Positions 25,312 to 34,713 of a stretch of DNA of 64,000 nt are shown piece by piece. Made by a program: the position numbers and the translations under genes. How positions within the stretch are numbered: the stretch's first letter is position 1; each line of letters starts with the position of its first letter. Origin of the DNA: Devosia sp. LC5 (GTDB lineage Bacteria; Pseudomonadota; Alphaproteobacteria; Rhizobiales; Devosiaceae); assembly GCF_000735585.1 (NCBI RefSeq), contig NZ_JNNO01000044.1:62001-126000 (forward strand), written 5' to 3'. Under the pieces are notes generated by a model. That model did not search any database. It saw only the letters and a program-made list of their open reading frames with translations, and had not been told where the DNA came from.

Positions 25312-26301
25312 ATGTTGCAATTCATCTCCAAGCGGCTGCTTGCCATGCTGCTGACGATGTTCGCCGTCTCCTTTGTGGCCTTTGCCATCATCCAATTGCC
25401 GCCCGGCGACTTTCTGACCAGCTATATGGCGTCGCTGGCAGCGACGGGCGAGCAGGTCGATCCCAAGGTGATCGAAAACCTGCGTGCGCAATATGGTCTG
25501 GGCGAGCCTTATCTGGTGCAATACTGGAAATGGATCAGCGGCGTTGTGGTGGGCAATTTCGGCCAGAGCTTTGAATGGAAGCGGCCGGTCTGGGAACTGA
25601 TCTGGGGCCGGATTGGCAATTCCCTGCTGCTCGAGGGGCTGGCCGTTGTTGCTATGTGGCTGGTGGCGCTGCCGATCGGTATCTATGCGGCGGTGCGCAA
25701 ATATTCGCTGGGCGATTATCTGGCGACCATTGGCGGGTTCATTGGCCTGGCCATCCCCAATTTCTTCTTTGCGCTGATCCTGATGTATCTGAGCTTCATC
25801 TGGTTCGGAAAAACCATGGGCGGACTGTTTTCGCCCGGCTTTGAGGATGCCCATTGGAGCCTGCCGCGCATCTGGGATTTCCTGTCCCATGCCTGGGCGC
25901 CCATACTTGTGCTGGCGACAGGCGGTACGGCCGAGCTGATCCGCATTCTACGCGCCAATCTGCTCGATGAATTGCAGAAACCCTATGTCACCACGGCGCG
26001 CGCCAAGGGCCTGCCCGAGTGGAAAGTCATTCTCAAATATCCGGTGCGGCTGGCGCTTAATCCGTTGGTTTCGACCATCGGCTGGCTGCTGCCGGCACTG
26101 GTGTCCGGCTCAGTGATCGTCTCGGTGGTGATGAACCTGCCGACGGCCGGGCCGATGCTGCTGCGCTCGCTGACCACCCAAGACATGTATCTGGCCGGCG
26201 CCATCATTCTGCTGCTGAGCATTTTGACGGTGGTGGGCACAATGATTTCGGACGTGCTGCTGGCACTGATCGACCCCCGTATTCGCTATGGAGGCAAGTG
26301 A
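25312..26301 (+). CDS. ABC transporter permease (Opp/DppB type)
   Basis: A 329-residue inner-membrane permease. It has the DppB-like N-terminus LQFISKRLLAMLLTMFAVSF, a periplasmic loop (QYGLGEPYLVQYWKW), and the cytoplasmic EAA-type loop in YVTTARAKGLPEWKVILKYP that docks on the ATPase. The C-terminus ALIDPRIRYGGK is also standard for the family. It forms the translocation channel together with the next gene, whose ATG overlaps its TGA. Confidence 0.93.
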   Translation: MLQFISKRLLAMLLTMFAVSFVAFAIIQLPPGDFLTSYMASLAATGEQVDPKVIENLRAQYGLGEPYLVQYWKWISGVVVGNFGQSFEWKRPVWELIWGRIGNSLLLEGLAVVAMWLVALPIGIYAAVRKYSLGDYLATIGGFIGLAIPNFFFALILMYLSFIWFGKTMGGLFSPGFEDAHWSLPRIWDFLSHAWAPILVLATGGTAELIRILRANLLDELQKPYVTTARAKGLPEWKVILKYPVRLALNPLVSTIGWLLPALVSGSVIVSVVMNLPTAGPMLLRSLTTQDMYLAGAIILLLSILTVVGTMISDVLLALIDPRIRYGGK

Positions 26302-27437
26302 TGGCTTTGGACACGCTTGATCAAATGGCCACGCGGCCAAAGGCGCGGGCTGTGCGCGAAAGCCAGCTCGGATTGATGTGGCGGCGCTTCAAGCGGCACA
26401 AGCTGGCGCTGGTGAGCCTGTGGATCGTGACGGGGTTCTACCTCGTGGCGCTGCTGGCCGAGTTCATCGCGCCGCTGGACCCGTCTGCCTATAACCCGCG
26501 CTATACCTATGCGCCGCCCCAGGGCATCCATTTCGTCTCGACCGATGCGGATGGGCGCTGGAATTTCGGGCCATATGTCTATGGCTACAAGACCGAAATC
26601 GATCCGGTCGCCCTGCGCCGCACCTTCGTCATCGATGAAGAGACCAAGATTCCGGTCCAGTTGTTTGTGGAGTCCAAGCCATACATGCTGGCGGGCGTCA
26701 TCCCAATGTCGGTCAAGCTATTCGGCGTGACCGAGCCACGGGCCCCGCTTTATGTGCTGGGCGCCGACCGGCTGGGGCGGGATCTGTTGAGCCGGCTGAT
26801 CCATGGCACGCGGATTTCGCTGTCAATCGGGCTGGCTGGTGTGACGCTCAGCCTGTTCTTCGGCATCATTATCGGCGGCTTTTCGGGCTATTATGGCGGC
26901 TGGTTCGATAGCGCAGTGATGCGGGTGATCGAGTTCATCCGCTCGATGCCGACCATCCCGCTGTGGCTGGGGCTGGCAGCCGCCATGCCCAAGGACTGGT
27001 CGGCATTGCAGACCTATTTTGCCATTACCCTGATCCTGTCGCTGATCGGCTGGACGGAGCTGGCGCGTGTCGTGCGTGGACGGTTCCTGAGCTTGCGGAC
27101 CGAGGATTTCGTGACGGCGGCGCAGCTCGATGGGGCCAGCGACTGGCGCATCATTACCCGGCACATGGTGCCCAGTTTCATGAGCCATATCATCGCGGCG
27201 GCAACGCTGGCCGTGCCGGGCATGATCCTCGCCGAGACGGCCTTGTCCTTCCTCGGACTTGGCCTTCAGGCTCCTATCGTGAGCTGGGGCACGCTGCTGC
27301 AGGACGCCCAGAATATCCGCACCCTGGCAACCGCGCCGTGGCTTTTGGTGCCCGGCATTTGCGTGGTGATTGTCATTCTTTCCCTCAATTTCTTCGGAGA
27401 TGGATTGCGCGATGCTGCAGACCCCCATGGCCGATAA
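26301..27437 (+). CDS. ABC transporter permease (Opp/DppC type)
   Basis: A 378-residue permease, second channel subunit. The N-terminus QLGLMWRRFKRHKLALVSL is DppC-like; the large periplasmic insertion (roughly residues 65-150, with RYTYAPPQGIHFVSTDADG) is longer than in peptide permeases and common in the sugar-associated branch. The EAA loop reads FVTAAQLDGASDWRIITRHM, and ALSFLGLGLQAPIVSWGTLL is the usual C-terminal block. ATG at 26301 preceded by GGAGG. Its 3' end overlaps the following ATPase gene by 26 bp. Confidence 0.93.
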   Translation: MALDTLDQMATRPKARAVRESQLGLMWRRFKRHKLALVSLWIVTGFYLVALLAEFIAPLDPSAYNPRYTYAPPQGIHFVSTDADGRWNFGPYVYGYKTEIDPVALRRTFVIDEETKIPVQLFVESKPYMLAGVIPMSVKLFGVTEPRAPLYVLGADRLGRDLLSRLIHGTRISLSIGLAGVTLSLFFGIIIGGFSGYYGGWFDSAVMRVIEFIRSMPTIPLWLGLAAAMPKDWSALQTYFAITLILSLIGWTELARVVRGRFLSLRTEDFVTAAQLDGASDWRIITRHMVPSFMSHIIAAATLAVPGMILAETALSFLGLGLQAPIVSWGTLLQDAQNIRTLATAPWLLVPGICVVIVILSLNFFGDGLRDAADPHGR

Positions 27438-28449
27438 GCCACTGCTGAAAATCGAGAATATGTCGATCAGCTTCTCCTCCCCCGACGAGCCCGATATCGA
27501 GGCCGTGCGGCAGGTGGACCTGACGCTGACGCCAGGCAAGACGCTGTGCCTGGTCGGTGAAAGCGGCTGCGGAAAATCGGTGACGGCGCGGGCGATTTTG
27601 CGATTGCTGGACAAGAACGCCAAGATCGGCAGCGGCCGCATTCTCTTTGACGAGCCGGGTGGGGCGCGGGTGGATCTGGCTGCGCTCAAGCCCGATAGCC
27701 TCGCCATGCGGGCGGTGCGCGGCAACCATATCTCGATGATCTTTCAGGAGCCGATGAGCTCGCTCTCGCCGGTGCATACGATTGGCGACCAGATCGATGA
27801 GATGATGGTGATCCATGAGGGGCTCAAGCCCAAGCAGGCGCGCGAGCGCACTGTGGCCCTGCTCGACCAGGTGGGTATTCCGGGCGCGCGGGAGCGGGCG
27901 GATGCTTATCCGTTCCAGCTCTCGGGTGGGCTGCGGCAGCGGGCGATGATTGCCATGGCGCTGGCCTGCACGCCGAACCTGCTGATCGCGGACGAGCCGA
28001 CCACGGCGCTGGATGTGACGACGCAGGCGCAGATTCTGGACCTGTTGCGGCAATTGCAGGCCGATTACGGCATGGCCATGCTGTTCATCACCCACGATCT
28101 GGGCGTGGTGGCCGAGATCGCCGATGAAGTGGCGGTGATGTATCTGGGCGATGTGGTGGAGCAGGGCAGCGTCTATGACGTGTTTGCCGCGCCCCAGCAC
28201 CCCTATACCCAGGCGCTGATGAGCTCCATTCCCAAGATGGCACGCAAGGCCGATCGGGTGCGGCTGGCGCCCATCAAGGGGACCGTGCCCTCGCCCAAGG
28301 ACCGGCCGCAAGGCTGCGCGTTTACCAACCGGTGTCCCTATGCCTTCGAGCCCTGCTCCACCGTGACGCCGGAGCGGACCTCGGTGGGCGCTAGCCATCA
28401 TGCGCGGTGCCACCTATTGACCCGAGCCAAGGCGGAGGTGCCGGCATGA
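27412..28449 (+). CDS. ABC transporter ATP-binding protein (OppD type)
   Basis: A 345-residue ATPase. Walker A is GESGCGKS, the Q-loop is in [12 protein letters not shown], the signature is LSGGLRQR, Walker B is [12 protein letters not shown], and the switch His is in FITHDLG. The C-terminal oligopeptide-transporter extension contains [14 protein letters not shown]. It powers the importer together with the next ATPase. The ATG at 27412 lies inside the upstream permease gene; ATG 27427 is an alternative start. The ATGA overlap with the following gene shows coupling. Confidence 0.93.
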   Translation: MLQTPMADKPLLKIENMSISFSSPDEPDIEAVRQVDLTLTPGKTLCLVGESGCGKSVTARAILRLLDKNAKIGSGRILFDEPGGARVDLAALKPDSLAMRAVRGNHISMIFQEPMSSLSPVHTIGDQIDEMMVIHEGLKPKQARERTVALLDQVGIPGARERADAYPFQLSGGLRQRAMIAMALACTPNLLIADEPTTALDVTTQAQILDLLRQLQADYGMAMLFITHDLGVVAEIADEVAVMYLGDVVEQGSVYDVFAAPQHPYTQALMSSIPKMARKADRVRLAPIKGTVPSPKDRPQGCAFTNRCPYAFEPCSTVTPERTSVGASHHARCHLLTRAKAEVPA

Positions 28450-29483
28450 GCACACTTCTGAGTGTTGAGAACCTCTCCAAGCACTATACGGTGAAATCGG
28501 GGCTGTTTGCGCCGATGCGGCAGCTCGATGCGCTGACCGATATCAATTTGACCGTCGAGGCGGGGGAGACGCTGGCCATTGTGGGCGAGAGCGGCTGCGG
28601 CAAGACCACGCTGGGGCGATGCATCATCAATGCGCAGCCTTCGAGTGGCGGGCGGGTGGTCTATCACCCCAAAGCCGGCGGCGACGTGGAGCTGACGGCG
28701 CTCAACAAGCGGCAGATCAAGCCGTGGCGGCAGGATATCCGCATGATCTTCCAGGACCCGATGAGCTCGCTCAATCCCAATATGCGAGTGTTCGACATCG
28801 TGGCCGAGCCGCTGCGCATCCATAAGGTGTGCAAGGGACGGGAGCTCGAAGATCGTGTGGTCTCCACGCTCGCCAAGGTCGGTATTCCGGCCGATGCGGT
28901 GGGGCGCTATCCGCATGCCTTTTCGGGCGGGCAGCGGCAGCGCATCGGCATTGCCCGGGCGCTGGTGCTGGACCCCAAGCTGGTGATTGCGGACGAGGCG
29001 GTGTCGGCGCTGGACGTGTCGATCCAGGCGCAGGTGCTGAACCTGCTGGAAGATTTGAAGGCCGAGTTCGGCCTGACCTATATTTTCATCAGCCACGATC
29101 TGGGGGTGGTCAACTATATCGCCGACCGGGTGGTGGTGATGTATCTGGGCCATGTGGTGGAGAATGCGCCCACCGAAATGCTGTTCGAGCGGCCGCGCCA
29201 TCCCTATGCCGAAGTGCTGCTGGAAGCCCTGCCGATTGCCGATCCAACGCGGCGCAAGGGGCGCAAGACCGAAGTGCGCGGGGAAATTCCGTACCTGGGC
29301 AACCGGCCCGTGGGCTGCCCGTTTCACACCCGTTGCAAATATGCCCAGGATCGCTGCCGCACCGAAAAGCCGGCGCTGCGGCCCATCAACGGCACGGCCC
29401 AGGAAGCGGCCTGCCATTTTGCCGAAACATTGGAATTGAAGGGCGCTTACGAAGACGCGCCCGTGACCGGGACTTATGCGTAA
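28446..29483 (+). CDS. ABC transporter ATP-binding protein (OppF type)
   Basis: A 345-residue ATPase, partner of the preceding one. Walker A GESGCGKTTLGRCI, Q-loop MIFQDPMSSLNP, signature FSGGQRQRIGIARAL, Walker B LVIADEAVSALD and FISHDLGVVNYIADRV are all present. The Cys-rich C-terminal domain has GCPFHTRCKYAQDRC. In Walker B the usual P after DE is replaced by Ala (DEAVSALD), which is common in OppF-type subunits. The stop codon is directly followed by the start of the DUF2264 gene. Confidence 0.93.
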   Translation: MSTLLSVENLSKHYTVKSGLFAPMRQLDALTDINLTVEAGETLAIVGESGCGKTTLGRCIINAQPSSGGRVVYHPKAGGDVELTALNKRQIKPWRQDIRMIFQDPMSSLNPNMRVFDIVAEPLRIHKVCKGRELEDRVVSTLAKVGIPADAVGRYPHAFSGGQRQRIGIARALVLDPKLVIADEAVSALDVSIQAQVLNLLEDLKAEFGLTYIFISHDLGVVNYIADRVVVMYLGHVVENAPTEMLFERPRHPYAEVLLEALPIADPTRRKGRKTEVRGEIPYLGNRPVGCPFHTRCKYAQDRCRTEKPALRPINGTAQEAACHFAETLELKGAYEDAPVTGTYA

Positions 29484-31337
29484 ATGACTTATGATCCAGC
29501 CAGTGCCAACCCACTCCATGGCAATCCGCTCAAGACGCGGGCCGATGTCGAAAAGGGACTGCGTGATCTGTTCAATCCGCTGCTGCCCTATTTTTCGGGT
29601 GGCGGAGCCCGGGTGCGGCTCGATGGTGGTGCCGCGCATTTCGACCGGGCGGCGGCGGACCTTGAAGGCTTTGCGCGGCCGCTCTGGGGGCTGACGCCGC
29701 TAGCGGCGGGCGGCGCCGAATTCGACCACTGGGAACTTTACCGGCGCGGGCTGGCCAATGGCACCGATCCGGAGCATCCCGAATATTGGGGGCAGGTTAA
29801 CTCCACCGACCAGCGCATGGTGGAACTGGCGGCGATTGGCTTCACGCTGCGGCTGCTGCCGCATCTGGTGTGGGAGCCGCTGCCGCAAAAGGCCAAGGAC
29901 AATCTGGCGGCCTATCTCAAGCACGCACGGACGTTCGATTACGCCGATAATAACTGGAAATTCTTCCGCATCCTGGTCGATCTGGGGCTGGAGGAATGCG
30001 GGGTCGAGTTCGATCGCTCGCTGACCGAGAAATATCTCGAAGAGCTGGATGGCTTCTATCTCGGGGACGGCTGGTATCGCGACGGCAATGTGCGGCGGAT
30101 CGATCATTACATCCCCTTTGCCATGCATTTTTATGGGCTGATCTACGCCAAGCTCGCCAGGAATGACGACAAGCGCGCCGCGGCCTATCGCGAGCGGGCG
30201 GCTTTGTTCGCCAAGGATATCCGCCACTGGTTCGATGAGGATGGCGGCACGCTGGCTTTCGGGCGGAGCCTGACCTATCGCTTTGCCTGTGGCGGCTTTT
30301 GGGGGGCCTTGGCCTTTGCCGATCTTGAGGCTTTGTCCTGGGGCGAGATCAAGGGGCAGTTCATGCGCCATCTGCGCTGGTGGAGCTCCCAGCCCATCGC
30401 CAATCGCGACGGCGTGCTCTCGGTGGGCTATGGCTATCCCAACCTGATCATGAGCGAGAATTACAATTCGGCGGGGTCGCCCTATTGGGCGCTCAAGGCC
30501 TTTTTGCCGCTCGCTTTGCCGGCCGACCACCCATTCTGGACGGCGGAGGAGGCTCCTGCGGTGACGCCGAGTGAGCCGGTGCCGCTCAAGCATCCAGGCA
30601 TGGTGATGCAGCATACGGCAGGCAATGTGGTGGCCCTGTCGAGCGGGCAGCAGAACTGGCAGATGCGCTGGGGCGCCGAGAAATATGCCAAATTCGTCTA
30701 TTCCTCGCGCTACGGCTTTTCGGTCGAAAGCGACGAGCGGGCCTATAATGCCGCCGCCTTCGACGGCATGCTGGGGCTGAGCGATGACGGCCGGCATTAC
30801 CGGGTGCGCGAAAGCAATGAAGTGGCCCAGATTGCTGGCGACACGCTGTTTGCGGTGTGGAAGCCGTGGAGCGATGTGAGTGTCGAAACCTGGTTGATCC
30901 CACAGGGAGATTGGCATGTGCGGGTGCATCGCATTACCACGCCACGCACACTGCATGGCACCGAAGGCGGTTTTGCTATCGGCCGGGCCGATCTGAATGC
31001 CGATAAGTTGAGCGAGGGAACCGGGCGGGCGGTGGCGCGCAGCCAGAGCGATATCAGTGCGATTGTCGATCTCGGCGGTCAGCGCGAGGGGCGTGTGCAA
31101 AAGGCTCTGCCCAATACCAATCTCATCGTCGCCAAGACCCTGGTGCCGCAATTGCGAGCCGAGATCCCGGCAGGCACCACTGTGCTAATCACGGCGGCCC
31201 TGGCCCTGCCGGCGGGTGCGGCAGCAGAGACTGCATTGGACGAGGTGCCGGCAGCGCCAGATCTGGGCGTGCTCGAGGCGCTGATCCGTGAGGAGGGCGT
31301 CGAAGTCAGCGCCATCCAGGTGGCGGAGCGGTTCTGA
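29484..31337 (+). CDS. DUF2264 family protein, probable (alpha/alpha) glycosidase-like enzyme
   Basis: A 617-residue cytoplasmic protein with DUF2264 across residues ~15-400: RPLWGLTPLAAGG, HPEYWGQVNSTDQRMVELAA, NNWKFFRILVDLGLEE, DGWYRDGNVRRIDHYIPFAM and SYRFACGGFWGA-like blocks (here SLTYRFACGGFWGALAF). The C-terminal ~200 residues look like a beta-rich domain. I believe DUF2264 proteins have been connected with a glycoside hydrolase family that includes beta-glucuronidase activity; this should be checked and is not shown by the sequence. Coupled to the OppF-type gene and overlapping the dehydrogenase gene by one base. It would process oligosaccharides next to the lyase. Confidence 0.8.
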   Translation: MTYDPASANPLHGNPLKTRADVEKGLRDLFNPLLPYFSGGGARVRLDGGAAHFDRAAADLEGFARPLWGLTPLAAGGAEFDHWELYRRGLANGTDPEHPEYWGQVNSTDQRMVELAAIGFTLRLLPHLVWEPLPQKAKDNLAAYLKHARTFDYADNNWKFFRILVDLGLEECGVEFDRSLTEKYLEELDGFYLGDGWYRDGNVRRIDHYIPFAMHFYGLIYAKLARNDDKRAAAYRERAALFAKDIRHWFDEDGGTLAFGRSLTYRFACGGFWGALAFADLEALSWGEIKGQFMRHLRWWSSQPIANRDGVLSVGYGYPNLIMSENYNSAGSPYWALKAFLPLALPADHPFWTAEEAPAVTPSEPVPLKHPGMVMQHTAGNVVALSSGQQNWQMRWGAEKYAKFVYSSRYGFSVESDERAYNAAAFDGMLGLSDDGRHYRVRESNEVAQIAGDTLFAVWKPWSDVSVETWLIPQGDWHVRVHRITTPRTLHGTEGGFAIGRADLNADKLSEGTGRAVARSQSDISAIVDLGGQREGRVQKALPNTNLIVAKTLVPQLRAEIPAGTTVLITAALALPAGAAAETALDEVPAAPDLGVLEALIREEGVEVSAIQVAERF

Positions 31338-32344
31338 TGCGCCCAAAACTCGCCTTCGCCCTGGCGGCGGACAAGACAAGATATGTGTTCGATGAGCAGG
31401 CGCTGGCCCGGCTGGCCCAGACCTGCGACATCGTGCGAGCCGAGCCGCTAGAGGAATTTTCCAGCCCCGCGGCGCGGGCCATATTGGGTCAGATCGACAT
31501 TCTGATAACCGGCTGGGGATGTCCCGTGGTAACGGCGGCGGCGGTCGCCGCGGCGCCCAATCTCAAGCTCATCGCCCATGCGGCGGGGACGGTGAAATTC
31601 ACCCTGGACCCGGCTGTCTACGAGGCCGGGATCGTGGTGACGCATGCGGCTGACGCCAATGCGGTGCCGGTGGCCGAGTTCACCCTGGCCTCAATCATCT
31701 ACGCCAATAAGCGCGTCTTCGAGTTGCGCGATCTCTATCGCGCCGATCATAGCCGGCGCTCGACCTATGCGGTGATGGACCAGCCGATCGGCAATTATCA
31801 TCGCACCATCGGGCTGGTCGGCGCCTCGCGCATCGGGCGGCGGGTGGCCAGGTTCCTCGAAGGCTTCGATTTCACCGTGCTGCTGAGTGACCCCTTTGTC
31901 AGTGCCAGCGATCCGATTGCCAACAGCGTGGAACTGGTCGACCTCGACACGCTGATGGGGCGTTCCGACGTGGTGAGCATTCATGCCCCGTCTCTGCCCT
32001 CGACACGGGCGATGATCGGTGCACGACAGCTCAAGCTGATGAAGGATGGCGCGGCCTTCATCAATACGGCGCGGGGCGCCCTGATCGATGAGGCGGCTTT
32101 GATTGCCGAATTGCGCACCGGGCGCATTCATGCGGTGATCGATGTAACGGATCCCGAGATTCCCAGCGACGGCTCCCCGTTCTATGATCTGCCCAATGTG
32201 TTTCTGACCCCGCATGTGGCGGGCGCCGTGGGCACCGAGCGGTTGCGGCTGGGGCAGATGGCAATCGAAGAAATCGAACGCTTCGTTGCCGGTGTGCCGC
32301 TGGAATTCGCAGTGGCGCCGGAGGCGTTGGAGCGCTTGGCCTGA
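31337..32344 (+). CDS. D-isomer-specific 2-hydroxyacid dehydrogenase family protein
   Basis: A 335-residue NAD(P)-dependent dehydrogenase. The nucleotide-binding motif is GLVGASRIGRRVARFL (a Ser/Arg variant of GxGxxG), the catalytic Arg sits in FINTARGALIDEAAL, and the catalytic His in VFLTPHVAGAVG; the acidic relay residue is in VTDPEIPSDGSPFYDLPN. It oxidises or reduces a 2-hydroxy/2-keto acid, such as a sugar-acid intermediate formed after lyase cleavage. The start codon shares a base with the DUF2264 stop. Confidence 0.88.
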   Translation: MRPKLAFALAADKTRYVFDEQALARLAQTCDIVRAEPLEEFSSPAARAILGQIDILITGWGCPVVTAAAVAAAPNLKLIAHAAGTVKFTLDPAVYEAGIVVTHAADANAVPVAEFTLASIIYANKRVFELRDLYRADHSRRSTYAVMDQPIGNYHRTIGLVGASRIGRRVARFLEGFDFTVLLSDPFVSASDPIANSVELVDLDTLMGRSDVVSIHAPSLPSTRAMIGARQLKLMKDGAAFINTARGALIDEAALIAELRTGRIHAVIDVTDPEIPSDGSPFYDLPNVFLTPHVAGAVGTERLRLGQMAIEEIERFVAGVPLEFAVAPEALERLA

Positions 32345-32422
32345 GGTGGCTGGCGTTTCCTTTTCCCCTTGTGGGAGAAGGTGCCGAAGGGCGGATGAAG
32401 ATAGAGATGGCGAGGGGTAGAG
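32345..32422. repeat. Intergenic repeat-like palindrome
   Basis: The only sizeable gap in the second half of the operon. It contains TTCCCCTTGTGGGAGAAGGTGC followed by GAAGGGCGGATGA, a composition typical of dispersed intergenic palindromes in Hyphomicrobiales. The ribosome-binding site GAGGGGTAGAG for the next gene follows it. Confidence 0.4.
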
Positions 32423-34069
32423 ATGTTGAGTGAGGCAAGGCGGGTGGAGATGGACCCGGACCGCGAGGCGCGGTTGCAATTTTTGACCTGGGATCGCACC
32501 CCCGCGGAAATCGATGCGCCCGAGCATCGGGCGCGGCAGGCGCATTGGGCCGAGGTGGCCGGCGCGAGCTTTGCCCCGACCGCCTATGTGGCGGCGGACG
32601 CGGCGATTTTCACCACGCATCTGGTCCTGGGCGAGCATAGCTGGATCGCCGGCCACGCCCTGGTGCGGGGCGATGTGGAATTCGGCGCGCATAGCACGGT
32701 CAATCCCTATGCGATGATTTCGGGCAAGGTGCGCTGCGGCAATGGCGTGCGGATTGCCAGCCATGTCTCGATCGTGGGCTTCAACCACGGGTTCGACGAT
32801 CCCAGCGTGCCGATCTACACGCAAAAGCACGAGACGCTCGGCATCATCATCGAAGACGATGTATGGATCGGTGCCAATGCAGTGGTGCTCGATGGCGTCA
32901 CCATAGGCAAGGGCGCGGTGATCGCGGCGGGCGCGGTGGTCAGCAAGGACGTGCCGCCGATGGCCATTGTCGGCGGCGTGCCGGCCAAGGTCGTGCGCTA
33001 TCGCGGACAGGGCAAGGCCAGTCGCAGTGATGCCGTGGCCATGCTCGGACGACTCGGTGCGGCTGCCAAGGCGCAGTGGCCACAGATTCTGGCGCGGCAT
33101 CGCGAGAATGGCGAATATGTGTCGCGCGAGTCCGATGGGCAGGCGCGGCGCAGTGCCCGCCACCGCAATGACGCCATCGAGATCGCCGCCGGGTTCGGCG
33201 CATTGCCCGAAGGTCTCGACGCGGCGGCAACGCTGGCGGAATTGCAGGCCTTGCAGGACCCAGCGACCGGGCTGTTTCCCGATCCCCACCGGCCGCCGGC
33301 GGCAGGCGTGGCCATGCGCGATGATGGGCTGGCGCTCTATAATGTGCTCTCGGTGGGCTATGCCATCGAAGTGCTGGGCGGCCAGCCGCTGCATCGCATC
33401 GCGGCGGTCGAGGATTTGAGCGCGAGCGAACTCTGCAGCTGGCTTGAAGAGCTAACCTGGCGGGACCGGGCCTGGAGCGCAGGTTCGGCGGTGGATTCCA
33501 TCGGTACGGCGCTTTATTTCAATGCGCGCTACTTCAGCACGGGGCGGAGCCGGGAAACCCTCTTCGGCTGGCTCGCCCTGCATCAGGATCGCGGCACGGG
33601 ACTATGGGGCTCGCCCACGGCAGCCGAGGGTTTTCTGCAGCCGGTCAACGGCTTCTACCGGCTGACCCGCGGCACCTATGCGCAATTCGGCCTGCCAGTG
33701 CCGCAGGTGGAGCGCGCCATCGATTCCGTGCTGCTGAATTACCGCAACTACGACGGATTTTCGGGGCCGACCTATACCGCGTGCAACCTGCTCGACACCA
33801 TCCATCCGCTGCTGCTGTGTCTCCGGCAGACCGATCATCGCCGGCCCGAAGCCGAGGCCATCGCGCGCGCGGTGATCGAGCGGGCCGAGCAGCGCTGGGT
33901 GGCCGGCGAGGGCTTTGCCTTTGCCGATGGGCAGCAGCCGGGCCTGCAGGGCACCGAGATGTGGCTATCGGTAGTGCATCTGGCAGCCGACCTGCTGGGT
34001 ATTGCCGATAGCTTTGCCTTCGTGCCCAAGGGCGTGCATCGCACCAAGGCCGTGGGGCTGGGACTGTGA
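32423..34069 (+). CDS. Left-handed beta-helix acyltransferase fused to a helical toroid-like domain
   Basis: A 548-residue two-domain protein. Residues ~45-200 are a hexapeptide-repeat O-acyltransferase: [51 protein letters not shown] (with the likely catalytic His), [20 protein letters not shown] and GGVPAKVVR. After a linker, residues ~260-545 form an all-helical region with repeated Gly/Trp-rich turns ([41 protein letters not shown]), like the alpha/alpha toroids of terpenoid cyclases or sugar hydrolases. I do not recognise this combination. Its operon position suggests acetylation or deacetylation-linked handling of oligosaccharides, but this is inference. Overlaps the ThuA gene by 4 bp. 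Confidence 0.75.
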   Translation: MLSEARRVEMDPDREARLQFLTWDRTPAEIDAPEHRARQAHWAEVAGASFAPTAYVAADAAIFTTHLVLGEHSWIAGHALVRGDVEFGAHSTVNPYAMISGKVRCGNGVRIASHVSIVGFNHGFDDPSVPIYTQKHETLGIIIEDDVWIGANAVVLDGVTIGKGAVIAAGAVVSKDVPPMAIVGGVPAKVVRYRGQGKASRSDAVAMLGRLGAAAKAQWPQILARHRENGEYVSRESDGQARRSARHRNDAIEIAAGFGALPEGLDAAATLAELQALQDPATGLFPDPHRPPAAGVAMRDDGLALYNVLSVGYAIEVLGGQPLHRIAAVEDLSASELCSWLEELTWRDRAWSAGSAVDSIGTALYFNARYFSTGRSRETLFGWLALHQDRGTGLWGSPTAAEGFLQPVNGFYRLTRGTYAQFGLPVPQVERAIDSVLLNYRNYDGFSGPTYTACNLLDTIHPLLLCLRQTDHRRPEAEAIARAVIERAEQRWVAGEGFAFADGQQPGLQGTEMWLSVVHLAADLLGIADSFAFVPKGVHRTKAVGLGL

Positions 34070-34713
34070 CGAGCAAAAAAGCACTCGTCGTCTGGGGCGG
34101 CATGGAATTGCACACGCCCGAACGCGGTGCGCATGTGGTGCGCGATTTGCTGGAGGCCGAAGGCTTTTCCGTAACGGTGACGCACGATTACGAGGCGCTG
34201 GGCGCCGCCGATGTCAGCGAAAACGACCTAGTCGTCCCGGTCATCACCGATGGGCAATTGCCGCGCGAGAAGATGGCCCATCTCGTCACCGCAATCCGAG
34301 CGGGGACGGGGCTGGCGGGCTATCATATGGGGCTGGCCACGAGCTTTCGCGACAGCGTGGCGTTCCGCTATGCAGCCAGCTGCTATTGGGTGGCGCATCC
34401 GGGCAATATCATCACCTATCGCGTCGATGTGAGCCGCAGCGACCACCCCATCATGGCGGGGATCGACAGCTTCGAACACACATCCGAACAATATTATCTC
34501 AACTACGATCCGGCCGTTGAAGTGCTGGCCACCACTACCTTCTCCGGAGAGTTCGATCCCTGGCGCAAGGGCGTGGTGATGCCGGTCGTATTCACCACCA
34601 ATCACGGTGCGGGTCGGGTGTTTTATTCCTCGCTGGGGCATACCGCGGACGAACTGGACATCCCGCAGGTGCGGACCATCCTCAAGCGCGGCCTGCTCTG
34701 GGCGGCGCGCTAG
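34066..34713 (+). CDS. ThuA domain-containing protein
   Basis: A 215-residue protein of the ThuA-like class I glutamine-amidotransferase fold: [20 protein letters not shown] at the start, [15 protein letters not shown] in the nucleophile-elbow region without an evident Cys nucleophile, [18 protein letters not shown], and [19 protein letters not shown] at the end. ThuA proteins occur in sugar-utilisation operons (trehalose, sucrose and others); their chemistry has been linked to keto-sugar handling but is not settled. GTG start overlapping the upstream stop. Last gene of the operon, converging on the methyltransferase gene. Confidence 0.88.
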   Translation: MTSKKALVVWGGMELHTPERGAHVVRDLLEAEGFSVTVTHDYEALGAADVSENDLVVPVITDGQLPREKMAHLVTAIRAGTGLAGYHMGLATSFRDSVAFRYAASCYWVAHPGNIITYRVDVSRSDHPIMAGIDSFEHTSEQYYLNYDPAVEVLATTTFSGEFDPWRKGVVMPVVFTTNHGAGRVFYSSLGHTADELDIPQVRTILKRGLLWAAR

